A stretch of 64,000 bases of DNA from Lithospermum erythrorhizon (Eukaryota > Streptophyta > Magnoliopsida > Boraginales > Boraginaceae): NCBI GenBank assembly GCA_019722365.1, contig JADFUC010000767.1, positions 558,001 to 622,000 of the forward strand, in the 5' to 3' direction. A program made the translations under genes and the position numbers. The first letter of the stretch is position 1. Every line of letters begins with the position of its first letter. This document shows, one piece after another, positions 47,741 to 60,800 of the stretch. Under the pieces are notes generated by a model. It was not told the origin of the DNA and did not search any database. It saw only the letters and a list, made by a program, of their open reading frames with translations.

Positions 47741-50279
47741 CAGCTACAAAATATAAATGACCGCAATCTTTTTCACGTTAATGACCGGTCTTCGCGCACG
47801 TTTTAAAAGTGTGAAACCAACCAAGCATTAAAGAGGGTTATGGTCTTATGGAGTAATACGGAGTATGTATTTTCGGCCATTATTAAAAGATTATACCTTC
47901 ATCTGAATAACATTAATTGAAAATTGAAAAGAACCATCTACTTCATTTTCGTGAATTATTATATGATTCATGTTTTTAAAGTGTATATTATTATACTCGC
48001 CGTTTTTTTATGTTGTCATTCTAAAAATTTACATCTAATTAGCACTTGAGAAATAAAAAGAGTTTTACAGCTATGAAACTGTAATTAATGAATACATTTA
48101 TGATTGTATTGAACTTTATCATTGCCAATATATGCTTTTCAAATGATGAAGTAGTGAATTTTTGTACATGGAATGAGTATGACGAAAATAAGTCACAAAT
48201 AAGTAAGAAAATTGAATACAAAATAAATATAATTGACTTGTAGTGTTACTAAATAAGACATAATAACAAAAATTATGCTAAAAATATATTAAAAATATTG
48301 AATGACAAGTATATACAGACAAACTTTATGAATTAGGTTGATAAGTATAAAAAAATAAAGAGAGTATATTATAGATATCATCTGTTATTATAATGTGACA
48401 ATAAATATATTGTATATTATGTGAATCATAAATTATGAAATGAGAAATACAAATAAGATAGATGATTATCCTCCAATAATACAAGGACTGAATTTCAAGT
48501 GTAGTAGTGTTTTCCAAGGCAATAATGAAGACTCTTCAATTGTACATATTATTAGTACATAATTCTCATTAAGGTGTTGGTTAAGGGAGTTGAGCTGGTG
48601 AAATTGTTTCAGATAATGAGGTGAGAGTAGAGGTGTTGTTTCAAAAGTTTAAAAGTTGAGATTTAATTACCATGGTAGCGTTAAGATTGCGTTTTTGATG
48701 CCTGTTATGACATAGTATAATATTCGCCCAACAGCAAAGCGAATGACGAAAATACAACTTTAAAAGCGACTATCGGGGGTAAATCCCAAAATTTTAAATT
48801 TTTTTTGGAATTAAGTAATTTAGATCCACGCTTAATCAGTAACTTCTTGGTTTAAACTAAGAGGATTAGAATGAAATAAACTTAGGAAAGGACAATGAGA
48901 ATGGTACATACTATTTCGTCGGCTTGCAAGCAGTGGAGTGGCTTTTGTGTGATTCCGTATAAAATGTCCTCTTCTATTCCACATGTTGGAAACAGCTGTG
49001 ATAGAATTATTTTTATTCGCTATTTATCAGTCAAAATTCACAATAATCTGGATAATTACGAAGATTGTCGAAATTATTCCAATTAAGTTTATTAGTTTCT
49101 CCTTCAATTATCGTTTTTATTTTTTATTTAAGGAATTACAATTTTATTTAAATTAGATCCACAGTTTTATTTAGACTTCCCTCAAAATCTAAGTAACGTA
49201 CGTAGTGTGCATGAAATAAATTGATGTAGTGAGGTCAAATGTGAAATGTTATTGCCTAACCTTCTCAAGCATGACGCACTAATACTAAAACCGAGTATTG
49301 TATTTTATGTGATATTGAATTTGAATCATACACAGAGGCGGAGGGATGTCTGGACCAAGTACACCAGGGCCACCTTGATTTTTTTTTTTTAAAGTAAATA
49401 TTCTCTTCGTTTTAAAATAAATGATTATTTAGAAAAAATTTATTTTTTCATAATAGTTAATTATTTATAATTTCAATGTACCTTTTTACAATTCCAATAT
49501 ACTACCTTTTTACAATCCAAATGTAGTTTTTCACAATTTTTTAATAAAATATTTTTAAATACAACTTGATAAATACATTTTGAGATGGAAGGAGTATTAT
49601 ACTCGGTATATATTAAAAAAAAATTAATAACACTACAAAATAAACCAACTCCTTTCTATAATTCTTAACTTAGTCTGCTTGCATTTGGAATAATCATTGA
49701 ATGAAGCGATTTTAAATTTATATGATTAATTACTTTTACATTTAAAAATTATTAATAAATTTTAATATAGGAACTTCGTTGTATCTAGGCACAGGGCACT
49801 ATTATTTATAGAGGCGGTCTGTCTCTTCATGAAGAATTTAAACCAAGCTCATTTACCGTCCGCTTTACTCGGCCAATCCGTTGAAGTATTCAAATTGGTT
49901 TTATAGCATGCTTATGCACTCCACTGTTTCCATTCTGATATACGAAGCATTGCATTTCATATATGAAAATTGTGTAGACTTGACTCCTTGACAAAATGTG
50001 TGATGATTATCTTCTTAAATAAGCTGCTTTTGTATATTGAAAGATAAATAGTAGATGATTTTATTGATTCTCTTGCTCAATGAAAACTTTTAAATGATTC
50101 GAAAGAACATAGATTTCCGTTGTAATTAAGTTAATCTATTTCTATTAATTGTTATTTATTTATTTGGTACTGTAATTTTTGTTACATTTCATGCGATCAT
50201 CTGAAAGAATAAGTAACATAGAATTCATATTCTACTAATGATTATCTTACTCTTGGTGATACTTGATAGAATCGTATTA
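47741..50279. other. AT-rich intergenic region
   Basis: No gene recognised. It holds one Stowaway-like MITE (49401-49594). Frames in 48.0-49.1 kb are AT-driven. Confidence 0.55.
49401..49594. mobile_element. Stowaway-like MITE, 194 bp
   Basis: The left end TTCTCTTCGTTTTAAAATAA and the right end, reverse-complemented, CTCCTTCCATCTCAAAATGT are imperfect inverted repeats. TA is present outside both ends (49399-49400 and 49595-49596). The interior has repeated TTTTTACAATYCAAT words. Ends are more diverged than in the MITE at 16604. Confidence 0.7.
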
Positions 50280-50833
50280 GTTACGTGTTAGGATTTGGGG
50301 CCAAAAAATTCCTCTCGAGAAGTTTCAAGCAATCAATAAGAACGACAGGAATTTAAAAGAATCTTTGAAATAAGCAGACCTGAGATTTATACAAGTTCCC
50401 TTGATGTGAAAGATGCGTCCTATTTACTGGCTGTGAAATTCACTATAAACTTTCACGAAGATGGGTTCTGAGCCTACTCTTAGCTAGAATCTATGTTAGA
50501 GTATTTTCGCCCATGTGCAGAAAATTACCAAGAGCCCATGAAATACCAAAACAAAACTATGTTATTCAAGAATATTAAAGACCTAATATTCTTTTAGGAT
50601 GATTATTTCTCTAATCTAGTATTTGTGTGATACTTCAAACTCAAAATAACAACCTAGTATTTATAGCCAAAGAGATATAACCTAGATAGAATTTTTCTTG
50701 GGCTTCAAGTTGTCAAAAACCGCCACAAAATGAGCCTTCCGGAACCCGCTTCAGGAGTAAGGTCGGGATCTAGGCTGGTCCCGACCTCCAGAAAGCAAGT
50801 ACAGACTTCAAGGTCCCGAGGTCAGGACCTACT
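50280..50833 (-). other. Possible older LTR fragment
   Basis: On the minus strand GGCTATAAATACTAGG (about 50651-50666) resembles an LTR TATA box. The segment abuts the gag-only element and may be its insertion target. No partner copy was found. Confidence 0.3.
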
Positions 50834-51542
50834 TGAAAAAGTATAATCGTTCCTTCGCTACTTGACTGGAGTTCGGTGCCGATGTAGCACTTTGCGTGCG
50901 TGGGGCGACTTGTCGATGAAGGATTCCACTGAATCAGGGATTACGAATAAGGACTTCAGATGCCACGTTCTTCATGCCCTATTCTACTCATCTCAAATGT
51001 ATAAGTCGGGCTGCTTGCTGAGTTCATCTACACCTATCCTCGTGTCACGATACTCTCTTCGATGCGTGACAACTTTATATTGGTAAGCAATAACAAGTAA
51101 GGCTGTTGTAGCGAGTGTTACTTGATAATTGAGAGTACGATTCTAAAGGGAGTTTTATAAAGTAACTCCGTGCATTCGACACAAACAAAGAATAAACTCT
51201 CGAAGTGTTTTCCTCGCTAGAAACGTGCGAGCGATGTATGCGTGTATTTACGGTATCTAATTAGATGCATATGAGATCTTTATAGTCGTGGCGCGTCAAG
51301 TTTATGGTAATAATTCCCATGAAACCTTGACTTGAAAATAATAAACAATAATGAGAATCTTCTTACTTGAGGGTTCAGAACTTCCTTTTTAATTAAAATT
51401 AATAAACATATCTCCAAAGATCTTCTACACAAAAGGAAATAAAAGCTCTTGAGAAATATCTCAATTCTGTTGTTGCGACCATTACTAAGAATGAGTTAGT
51501 ATACTGACTTGTGAAATGCTTGGCTATCTCCATTGCTTAACA
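50834..51542 (-). repeat. 3' LTR of the gag-only element
   Basis: 709 bp. It aligns end to end with 55402-56210 through blocks such as TAATCGTTCCTTC, GAAGGATTCCACT, TAAAGGGAGTTTTATAAA, TCTCAAAGTGTTTTCCTC and GCGAGCGATGT. Confidence 0.8.
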
Positions 51543-51558
51543 AACTCCCCATTTGGAT
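51543..51558 (-). other. Polypurine tract
   Basis: On the minus strand TCCAAATGGGGAGTT lies directly before the TG of the 3' LTR. Confidence 0.7.
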
Positions 51559-54289
51559 AAGTTATTTGTGACAAATAACTTGAGACTCTTACATGACATA
51601 GTATAGCGTACCTTATAACGCAAGTAGAAAATGGCGTATAAAATCAGAAGGTGGGCCAGGGGCCCAAACATAAACCAAATGTCAGTACAAATGTTAAAGA
51701 CTGATGGCTAAACAGGTGCCAAAAATAAAAGTAGCTAAAACTAGCTAACACCTCCAGGACATCCATAAAAACAACATAAAAACTCCACCATAGAGTTCTC
51801 GTCGGACATCTCCACTTGTTGTCCCAGCTTGCTAGCTTGGCTGCTTAAAACATCAAATAAAATGGCACTTAGCGTAGCCATACACACATCGTTCCTGAGG
51901 AGGCTTGACTTTCGCTTCCAGCAGCCGGGATCATCCTTCGGTCAGAAACTCTGAGGCGATGCCGCAAACTTGCTTGATTTTACGGCTAAGCTAGGCCCCG
52001 GATCGCGCGTCTAAGTGCTTGACTTAAATCGAAGGAACGGCGTCTGCTTCGTGCGCTGACCTTCCGGTCTCGATTGCTCTCGAGGGAGCCATGAGCAACA
52101 TGTGTCCACTGCGTGACACCAGGGCTAATAGTGATAAGCACTTTCAGGCGGCCACTTTAACGTCACTTGGCAGGTGAGAATATGCTTTTGAGCCTCGAAT
52201 CTTTGCTTAGCTGCTTATCTTGGTATAAGCCCGGTGGCTTGGGGCAGTATAGGATTGAGCATGTTGCGCTACTTGACGAAAATAAAGCTGTCTCCAGGTA
52301 CCCGACCATGCACTTAGCACCCTAGCCGTAGTCTACATTACACTTGTGGTATGTGTGCTTAGGAAATCAATTAACATGACAACTTTGTGGAGTCTGGCAT
52401 CTTAACAACTTAGGCGGGAAGAGGGGATTTGCCCTTTGGTAGGCCAAGTGTCAACATCACCCCCAGTCAACACTTTAACAATCTCAGATAATTGCGGGTT
52501 GTACCAGGTTTGAGGCTGAAATCCATTTATAAGACTTGGGGCGAGAACAAAGGTAAAGGATTGCGAGGTTACCTTTTTGAAAGTTAAGGACTCGGGATCG
52601 TCGATATCCTCACAGCATGGTGTTGTACATGAACTCTACGTAGCTATGGATAGTAAGACCCGATTGTCTCAATAGTTGGCATGCGCCTGCTCTTACAGAA
52701 TACGTGATGCTCGGCGTTCTTCTTGGTATTTCGGGCCAGCGTCCTACCGATGCTTGATCCCTTGGTAGCCAAAAATTTTGCTTTGCCTCCTCTTTTTCAA
52801 AATTTAGAGCCACATTCTAAGTAGAGACACACGATATTTTTTTGGGTACCTTCTTGCATTCCCCGACTACGGATGCAACAGTGATCTTGAGTTTGCACTT
52901 CGCTTCCTCCTCTGGTGGTATCGTAGGAATATCACAAATCGGATCCTATTTCATTCCGTTATTCACAGCTTTCTTCCGGCAACTAAATTCAGCCCCATCG
53001 AGCAGTTAGTATCCAGCAACCGCTTTTCATTAACAATTTCTGCCGTCGTCACTGCTTGCCTCGCCGGTGGCTTTTAAAACTTTCTCTTTTGTCCTCACAA
53101 ACGCTTGCTTGCGATTTCTTCTTTACTCGATTTAACTGCCAAACCGAAGGCACCGCCCGCCATTAGCGCTCCTCTTGTCTTTCTGCTGAACTTCATCTTT
53201 CGACTAGCGGCCTCAAGAATCTCGGCAGCGGTATTAGCGTGTCGTAGCAACACTACGCAGCGATTGGTTACGCCCGCAACTTTGGGTAGGTGCAACGCGG
53301 CGCCCGATGTCAGCAGCATTTGGTATCGCATCCTCTCTTTCGCCGGTCATTACTAGTCTACTCGGTCGCAGGCCTCCATCGATGTCATAACCTCGGCGTC
53401 CTCAGCCGCGGTGTTCAAACACTTAGAGTGACATTAAATCATGCCCAGTATCATTATCGGTGTCGATAGCGGTTAATTACACGCCGTACTCCTACGGCAG
53501 GAGCATATTTCTTGACCATTCCATAGTGTCCTTGGCGGTTGGATCAGCTTGACCTGCAGTTAGGCATTTGCTTGTTTACTAGCGTCGCAGTATTCACGCA
53601 GCTTACTTGCCCCGATTAAATCGACACTTGACGCATTCGCGGCCGGGGTTATTAACGCCAGCTACCCGACATCACGATATTCCGCGAGGCATGAGGGGGC
53701 TCAACGATTGCTACCCGATGAGTTAGCGAGTACTTGGAGGCGGTAGGGTGCTCGGCCAGTTGATTTTTGTAGTTATGATTTTATGCAATTTAAATGATCG
53801 ATATGCTTTTTATTTAAGATTTAAACAAGGTTTTGCATAGCATTTTTTCATCATATACAACTTGTAGCAGTAAGGAGCAATGTGTCCGCCGCCGCTTAAT
53901 AGTAATGAGACCAAGCTCGGTCGATTCGCGTCTTGGGCGTTGGTTATTCGGTGTTGATGATAGTTGGTTTCCGAGGGGCACGAACTTTGTTTACTCCTTT
54001 AAATTTATGAGTTATTCTACTCTTGTAACTATGATCGATCTTTATCCCCGACATTTTCTTACATCGCCCAAGATTTTTCAAGGAATGTTTGTCTTAGGAT
54101 TCATCACGTTTTTTAATTTTTCTACGCTTCTGAGAGTGATTCTTGATTGGACGTTCAACTCCTTGATCCGCTTATCTCGATCGCCCGCGGTTTTAAAACA
54201 GCTTCTTCCTTTAATCTGCTTTCGGTCTCAACTTTGAGTGTGGATCAAGATTAGAATTTCGATCAACTTGGAGTGCAGGTAACTTGCAT
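51559..54289. other. Interior of the gag-only element with no recognised domain
   Basis: Higher GC than the flanks. Decayed frames on both strands (for example 52610-52813 and 53095-53331 minus, the latter Lys/Arg-rich) show no pol motif. Origin unknown; it could be filler or captured host DNA. Confidence 0.5.
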
Positions 54290-55243
54290 GAAAATTCTTG
54301 AGGAGCTCTCTTGATCGTCTCGTCATAAATGCATCAAACTTTTCGTGCAGCCCATTTAATAAATCACGGAGGGTTTTGATTGGGCGTCAGATACACTCAA
54401 AGTTGCTTTCATTTCTCTCTTCTTGGTCCTCACCAAGCGCTACAATCATCATGGGTGAGGGTTTTAGATTGCCTCTTAACATAATTAGGACATTCCGCTT
54501 TGAATGTGTCGAATCCTTGTGGCTACATGTTGGATTCCTGCTTGGTTTTTTCTTTTTTGCTCCGATTTGAGCTACACTTGTTTCCTGATTTCTTCCAACT
54601 TTGTTTTGTCCGCTTTGTGTTGGCCGGTTGGGTAGTGAATCTTTGCGAGTTTTGTTGAAATTCTTCTGAAGTAAGTTCATGTTTTCAAGCAAAGATCTTG
54701 GTAAATCGTGGCTTGATTTGCTTTTCAAGCTATCCCTTTTGTTGCTTGATTCCCCGTCATCAGCCAGGGCGTCTCAAATATAGTTAGGTTTCCCGTCAAC
54801 TCATCAGCCTCATGAGTGGTCGAGGTCTTGAGCTTGTGATGGCCGTACAAAGGGATTTCTTGGGGAGTGTCTGCAGAACTTTCTTACGACTTTCTGTTAT
54901 GCTTGGCACCCCCGATGAAAAGGACTCAGGCTAATGTCCTTGATATTGTTGTTTATATGAGACATGGTTTCATCGTCTTCCATTCTCGAGTTTCAAAGCA
55001 GTTGTCTTGACATCCATTACGGAGTTTCTCGTAGCCGGTTTAAAGTTTCCCGTACGGTTTTGCGGTGCGTGTTGATAAGCTTAAACACATTAATATCCAT
55101 AACATTGAATATAGCATTGAGAGCTTTGTCATTTGCCAGTACAACTTCATCTTGCTTGATCCGTTCTTCCTGTTTACCACATTGTTGTTAGTAACAGTTG
55201 GTGGCCGTCCGTCATCGCCGCGATTTCCACGTCTTGGAGTCAA
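54290..55243 (-). pseudogene. Copia-type gag (UBN2-like) of the gag-only element, decayed
   Basis: Near 55150-55060 the minus strand reads VLANDKALNAIFNVMD, then VFKLINTH, which match the ALNAIFN...D...FKLINT block of UBN2-type gag. Farther on, at about 54730-54387, a frame of 113 codons is Lys/Asn/Ser-rich and ends with an acidic EDQEER stretch like the region after the zinc knuckle. Stops separate the blocks. The CCHC knuckle itself was not found. Confidence 0.65.
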
Positions 55244-55387
55244 TAGACCGGAGAAAAGCAGTCATCTTCGCCTTCCAGTAGGCATAGTTAGAGTCCATCG
55301 AGAAGAGGTGGCCTAGAGATAGATCCTCCTTAAAACCTTCCATACTTAATAGATTACACCGATCTCACCTTGTATGTTAGAGTGTCT

Positions 55388-55399
55388 CCTCTTATACCA
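55388..55399 (-). other. Primer binding site remnant (initiator-Met tRNA type)
   Basis: Minus strand TGGTATAAGAGG, two bases inside the end of the 5' LTR; the canonical site is TGGTATCAGAGC. Confidence 0.7.
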
Positions 55400-55401
55400 A
55401 T

Positions 55402-56210
55402 TGAAAAAGTGTAATCGTTCCTTCCTTACCGACCTGTTGTTCGTACAACCGTTAACAACACTTGTACTTACTCTAGTAACAACTAAAATAAAGTAAAGTA
55501 CAATAAAGTAAATAACATAAGGGATGTAGTAACCAGGTTTGGTGCGATGCTTATGCACACTGCATTACGTGGAGGCGACTTGCCCGATTGAAGGATTCCA
55601 CTAGAATACGAGGATTACAAATAAGGACTTATATGAGTGCTCGTTCTTTTTATGCTACTATTTACACTCTATCGATGTATGAAGTCGGACTGCGACTTGA
55701 TACGCGCTTTATCCTTGGCGTCGCGATGCTACCGGTTTATGACAACTATCTTTGTGCTTGATATGAAATGAAGCTGTTGTAGCAGTCATTAGCAGCAGTG
55801 ATGCCGGTTAAAGGGAGTTTTATAAAAGTAACTTTGTACATTCAACCTACAAGCCTTGATAATAAAATCTCAAAGTGTTTTCCTCACTTAAGAACAATGC
55901 GAGCGATGTTTGCGTGCATTTTAGTATGTAATTAGATTACTGCGTATAGGGGTATTTATAGTTGTAAAAACCCCATCCCAAGTTTATGGTAATTTGGTAA
56001 GCAATTCTCATAAAAGCAAGGCAACTATCTTAGTATTAATTTACCACGATCTTTTCTTGGAGCAAGCCGTGTGAGAATCTTCTTCGCTTTAGTTTTCTGA
56101 AAATAAAAGCTTTTTAAAATATCTCAATAATTCTACATTTGTACAACCAAGCTAGCAGGATAGTTGGTATGGCTTCGCGAAATACTTATCAATCTACATG
56201 CACCTAAACA
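55402..56210 (-). repeat. 5' LTR of the gag-only element
   Basis: 809 bp. About 100 bp longer than the other copy, mainly from an insertion near 55430-55540. Divergence between the two LTRs is considerable, so the insertion is not recent. Confidence 0.8.
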
Positions 56211-57870
56211 CTATCAAGGCCGAACTTAGTCCGATCTGTTTCTGCCCGATAAGTTGGGGGAAATTTGGCTTCAAACATACTTTTTAATTGCAGGCGTCTA
56301 GCTCTCTCAACTATAGTATGATATATAAGCTCAGTTGGTGGGATGGAGACTGTGTTGATTAGTGTGGACAATTACCAAAATCAATTAAAAGGGGTTCAAT
56401 CTGTGAAGACTTGTTGTGTCTATACACCTAAGTACTCCTATAAGAATACAAATATTGATACTTAAAAGTCATAATCTGCTAATAACTTTATATCCCTTGA
56501 CTAGATGATGCCCTTTCAGCTAAGTTCGGTCATTTGACTGCCTATGTGCACATGATGTTACGTTTGAGGAAATTTTCTCAACTTATAGGAGTAATATTCT
56601 TTGCATAAACTTGTTTGATTCTTTTGTTTTCTTCAACGAAAGTTCCAATTGAGCCATACAAAGTCCCTAGTATTTCACATTCATGCTGTTAGGAAATTCA
56701 TTACATTAATTTTTGAATTGGATCCATATGTCCAACTACTTTATGAATGTGACTATAATTTAAGCATCCACCCACAAATTCATACAACTCAACTTTAGGC
56801 TCACTTGAAAAATGCTTTTACAAACGCTAATTACAAATGACTGTTAATGATCATGATTATTCATGTACCTAACGAAATTCAATATTGGTTCAAAGTGTTG
56901 CTCAGAAGTGATATTTCAAGCGAAAAAGCACCACACTATGTAACCCTTTTTTAGTAATGAATATCATACGGATATGGTTTAAGTAACATTAGGAAAAATA
57001 ACATCAAACATTGGGCGAATATTCATTTCAAAGTAGCTAACGACATAAAGTAGAGAACATCCAATCCAAATCTTTCTTTCATCTAATAAAAAATGACTTT
57101 TAGATCATGCAACAGCTGTAAAAAAATAAAAAAAGGCAGGGTTGGAGAGACAGAAGCACAATGACCAGTTGACCACATTGCAAAGAAAGAACAATATTGA
57201 GAGTTTTGTAAGCAATCATAGCAAGTTTGATTATCTTTAGATCTCCTACTTTTTCCCCCTTTCCCTATTCCAATATGCAAAAAAGTAGACCTTAGCTTGA
57301 ATCTTGATGCTGATATTTTACCACCTTTCCAAAGCTTCATTATGAAAAGCAGTGGCCCATACCCATCTTTCCTTTAGGCTTTTATCAATGTACTACTGGG
57401 ATATGGTGAATATATCAGGGGTTAAATACTATACAGAAAGGCAATTCATTTGTCCAAAATCTTTTACATATTTCCGACTGGGATATGTTGAGTATAGGTT
57501 GTCAAATGCTGTACAAAAATAATCCATCTGTCCGAAACATATTGACCTATAAGCTCTTATTCCTAAAAATATTTGAACATTTCCGGAAAAATTATATATT
57601 GTTTTTACATGATACTCGTGATTTCGTTCCACAATATAGGCATGGTAGTCTGGATTCTAAAAACATAAAATGTTAATGTATTAAACAGTCGGGAACTCTG
57701 GATTGATCTGCCAATACCCAGCCAAAAAAGGGTTGTCCCCAGATTCACTAACCACATGAATTAGTTCTACCTATGTGCATCTGTTATCACCAGTAGTGTA
57801 TAGGAACTCAAAGTCATGGATAGTTAGAAATTTATGAACATCCAAAAATTACATATTCATCGAGAAAGAA
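56211..57870. other. Intergenic and 3' flank of the DUF4091/GH123-like gene
   Basis: AT-rich, no gene recognised. The few hundred bases left of 57871 should be its 3' untranslated region. Confidence 0.5.
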
Positions 57871-60800
57871 TCACTGAGATCGGAATGATCTATATATCTC
57901 CCCCCGCATAACATCAATTGGTACATGCTCCGCAGTGTAGCGTTCAGGAGCAGTATACATGCCTGTCTTCTCCAAAAGATTAAGCCCTTCAATGCGACCA
58001 TATCTTGAAGCATATAGCTTAAGATATTCAAAATCCTATTACAAGAGAAGGTAAGTAAAATAGATTTAATATATAGAAAGGAAGGGCCCAACATAATATA
58101 ACTATGTTCTATAAACAAATGGTGCATGTACAGTTTTAAAGTAAATCCTGGACACAAATAATCGGTAAAGGGTTTTGTCTTGTTCCTTCGCTCTCATTCA
58201 TCTTTGAAACTTGTAGAGCCATGGGTATATGCAAGACAGTTATTTTGGAATATCGAGTTTTGAGGTGGAAAAGGAATTGGCATTAACATTTTGGTGATTC
58301 ACATGAGACTTCCTAGAAGATATAAAAGAAAGCTGAAGCGAGGCCCCATTTTGAAAGTGAAACATAGTTTGAAACCATATAGTGTTGAATATATATTGGA
58401 ACAGAAATCGGACTTTGAAGTAATACTTTAGACCTTAAAAATATGTTTAGCTAATTCATTGATTATTTGTAAGACAGAAAGAAAATAACGGGGAAGACCA
58501 ATAGTGGTTACAAAAAAAAAGTATGACAAACTTTTCTAAAAACAATATGTATATGTCAATAGAAGATCTCGAAGAGAAATGAGTGAACGAGGAAAAATGA
58601 TATTGGATAGTACATATTACTACAAGTACCTGCAAGCCGCTAAGGAGTCGTTCTAGTCGTAATGACGCAACAGGTTCATGTGAAGATGAGAAGACCTGCC
58701 CAGGATAAAACAAGACCCCATCTCCTGGAGGAAGGCCCCGCCGGAACTGGATCTGCAACATTTACCATCCGTCACAACCTTGACAAAAATAAAATAAAAA
58801 TTATCATAATAACCAGGGAGAGGATACCATACCTCCGCACTCGGAACACTAGCCTTCTCATAACAGTTAGCGCCCCAGTACAAAAAACCTGTTCCACCTT
58901 CTTTCCATACGCGCCACATTACTGCACGATGTTGCGTCCCTCGCATGCCAAGGTGCCAGTTGGGATGAGGATCAGTTGGTGCCATGCATACGTATGTCCA
59001 CCACTCCTGCTTAAGGTGTAAAAATCAGGAGAAGAAGAAAAGTTGGAAAAGGAAAATCTTCATGAGGGAGCCCAGAGCCTAAAAACTAATTATTACCCTA
59101 TTCAAAATGGTGTGCTTAATTGCTTATCAAAGGGAGTGCATCCATGATCACATCACTATTTAATGGGGAGAAGCACAAATGCATGAGTGTTATCCGAGAA
59201 AGACAAAATTTGTGCCCCAACTAGAAGTGGCAGGAATAAACACAGTTCTTATCCAACTGTTCATTGTGACCCACGACAGTTCAACAGGAAAACAGCACAT
59301 AGATGCATACCGTATCCTTAAGAAAAATATTGTTGAAATGAGTTGGCAAAAGCCAAAGATTTTACAAAACACAGTATCATAAAAATTAGTCACAAAGAAT
59401 TCTTGAACGGTCATAGTATGGCGAAATCTACATTACCTCTCCATTTTCTGGTTGTATTTCTGCAACAATGTCCTTTACTAGGTCCTCCCTGTTACCTATC
59501 ACCCATTCACTGCAAAAGATAAATTATTTCATGGAGACAGATTTGTTTTTTAGAAAATCAGGACAGCCGTTTCTTTGAAAAAAGATGAGAACGGCCAAAG
59601 GACTTCAAGACAATCAGTAACTATAGTATTGTTTAACTCGGCTACAGAAGAGAGGAGATCAAACTGCTTGTGATGTACACTCCCGCAGATTGTCCATAAT
59701 ATTTGTTGAGCAACATTAAAGATATGGTACCAAGAATAATTTCGAAAAACCATTTCATGGCCCGTTCACGAGTAGAACAAATGGGTGACAACTTAATTAT
59801 ACCATCATACCTTGTGCAATATATTTGAGTATGTGGCCGTAGAAACTCAGGAACCTTCAAAAAAGCCTCAAAGTTATTAGAAGCAAGTGGTGCATCACTT
59901 GGACCTGCATAAAATTAGTAAGGCTTCAGTGGGTTCTTCAAATAACCAAGTATATAATAACAATTTACAGAAAAAGACATATACCACAGTAATAAGTGGT
60001 CAAAATACGGGCATCAGGTGCATAATCGTGAATTTCACTCGCCATGCTACGAATTGCTTCAAAATGTTCAACATTCAGTGGCTGGAAAAATCAAACAAAT
60101 TACATTAGAATAAGCCCACGTCTACTCACAAAGTAATACAAGCGGAAAATGGCAATAAAGATCAAACTAAATACAGTGTTCTGTATCAGAAATGGTACAT
60201 GCTTTCACGTGTTCAGATTGTTTCGCCTTTTGAGAGAAGGCACATAAGAGAAACAAGGAAATATATCATTCTAGATCACGAAGACAGAAACCCCATCAGC
60301 ATCAACCGTAACATAATTATCATGGATATCTTGTATTAAGCTGAAGTGCTGAACTGACCTCATCCCACAGGTAGAAGTATGCCTTTCTCCAGTGAGCCTT
60401 ACTCCTCAATAACTCAACCTCTCTTTGTAAGGATTCCTTTGTGGTATCGCCACTAGTGACATTCAAAAAGCAGGATAGGAAGTGAGAAGAGATCATCCAA
60501 ATAAACGTCACTCCGCATGTTATAATCCATAGCTAGGTTTTAACCCACCAAGAGACTACAGGACGATATGGTACAGCATATGCAGCAAGACGAGGGTCTG
60601 AGTAATATTCATCCGACTTCGGATGATCAGCTGCATCAATACATCAGCAGAACATAAAAATCAACACTAGTTAATATTCAATAAAATAAGAAATTAGGCA
60701 ACATTCCTTTACCTGGCCAAGGACAAGTGTATGTCAAAACTCTCATGCCATCACCCCATCTGCAAAAGTATGGGCTGATCCTATACGTAAGCAGCCATCT

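Larger units (their letters stand above)
50834..56210 (-). mobile_element. Gag-only LTR retrotransposon (non-autonomous), 5.4 kb
   Basis: Two direct repeats bound it: 50834-51542 (3' LTR) and 55402-56210 (5' LTR). Both start on the plus strand with TGAAAAAGT and end in AACA. Beside the right LTR, on the minus strand, is TGGTATAAGAGG, close to the initiator-Met primer site. Beside the left LTR is purine-rich AAATGGGGAGTT, a polypurine tract. So the element reads right to left. Its 3.9-kb interior holds gag similarity but no integrase, reverse transcriptase or RNase H that I can see. The flanks CTACT and CTATC do not match well, so the target duplication is unconfirmed. Confidence 0.8.
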
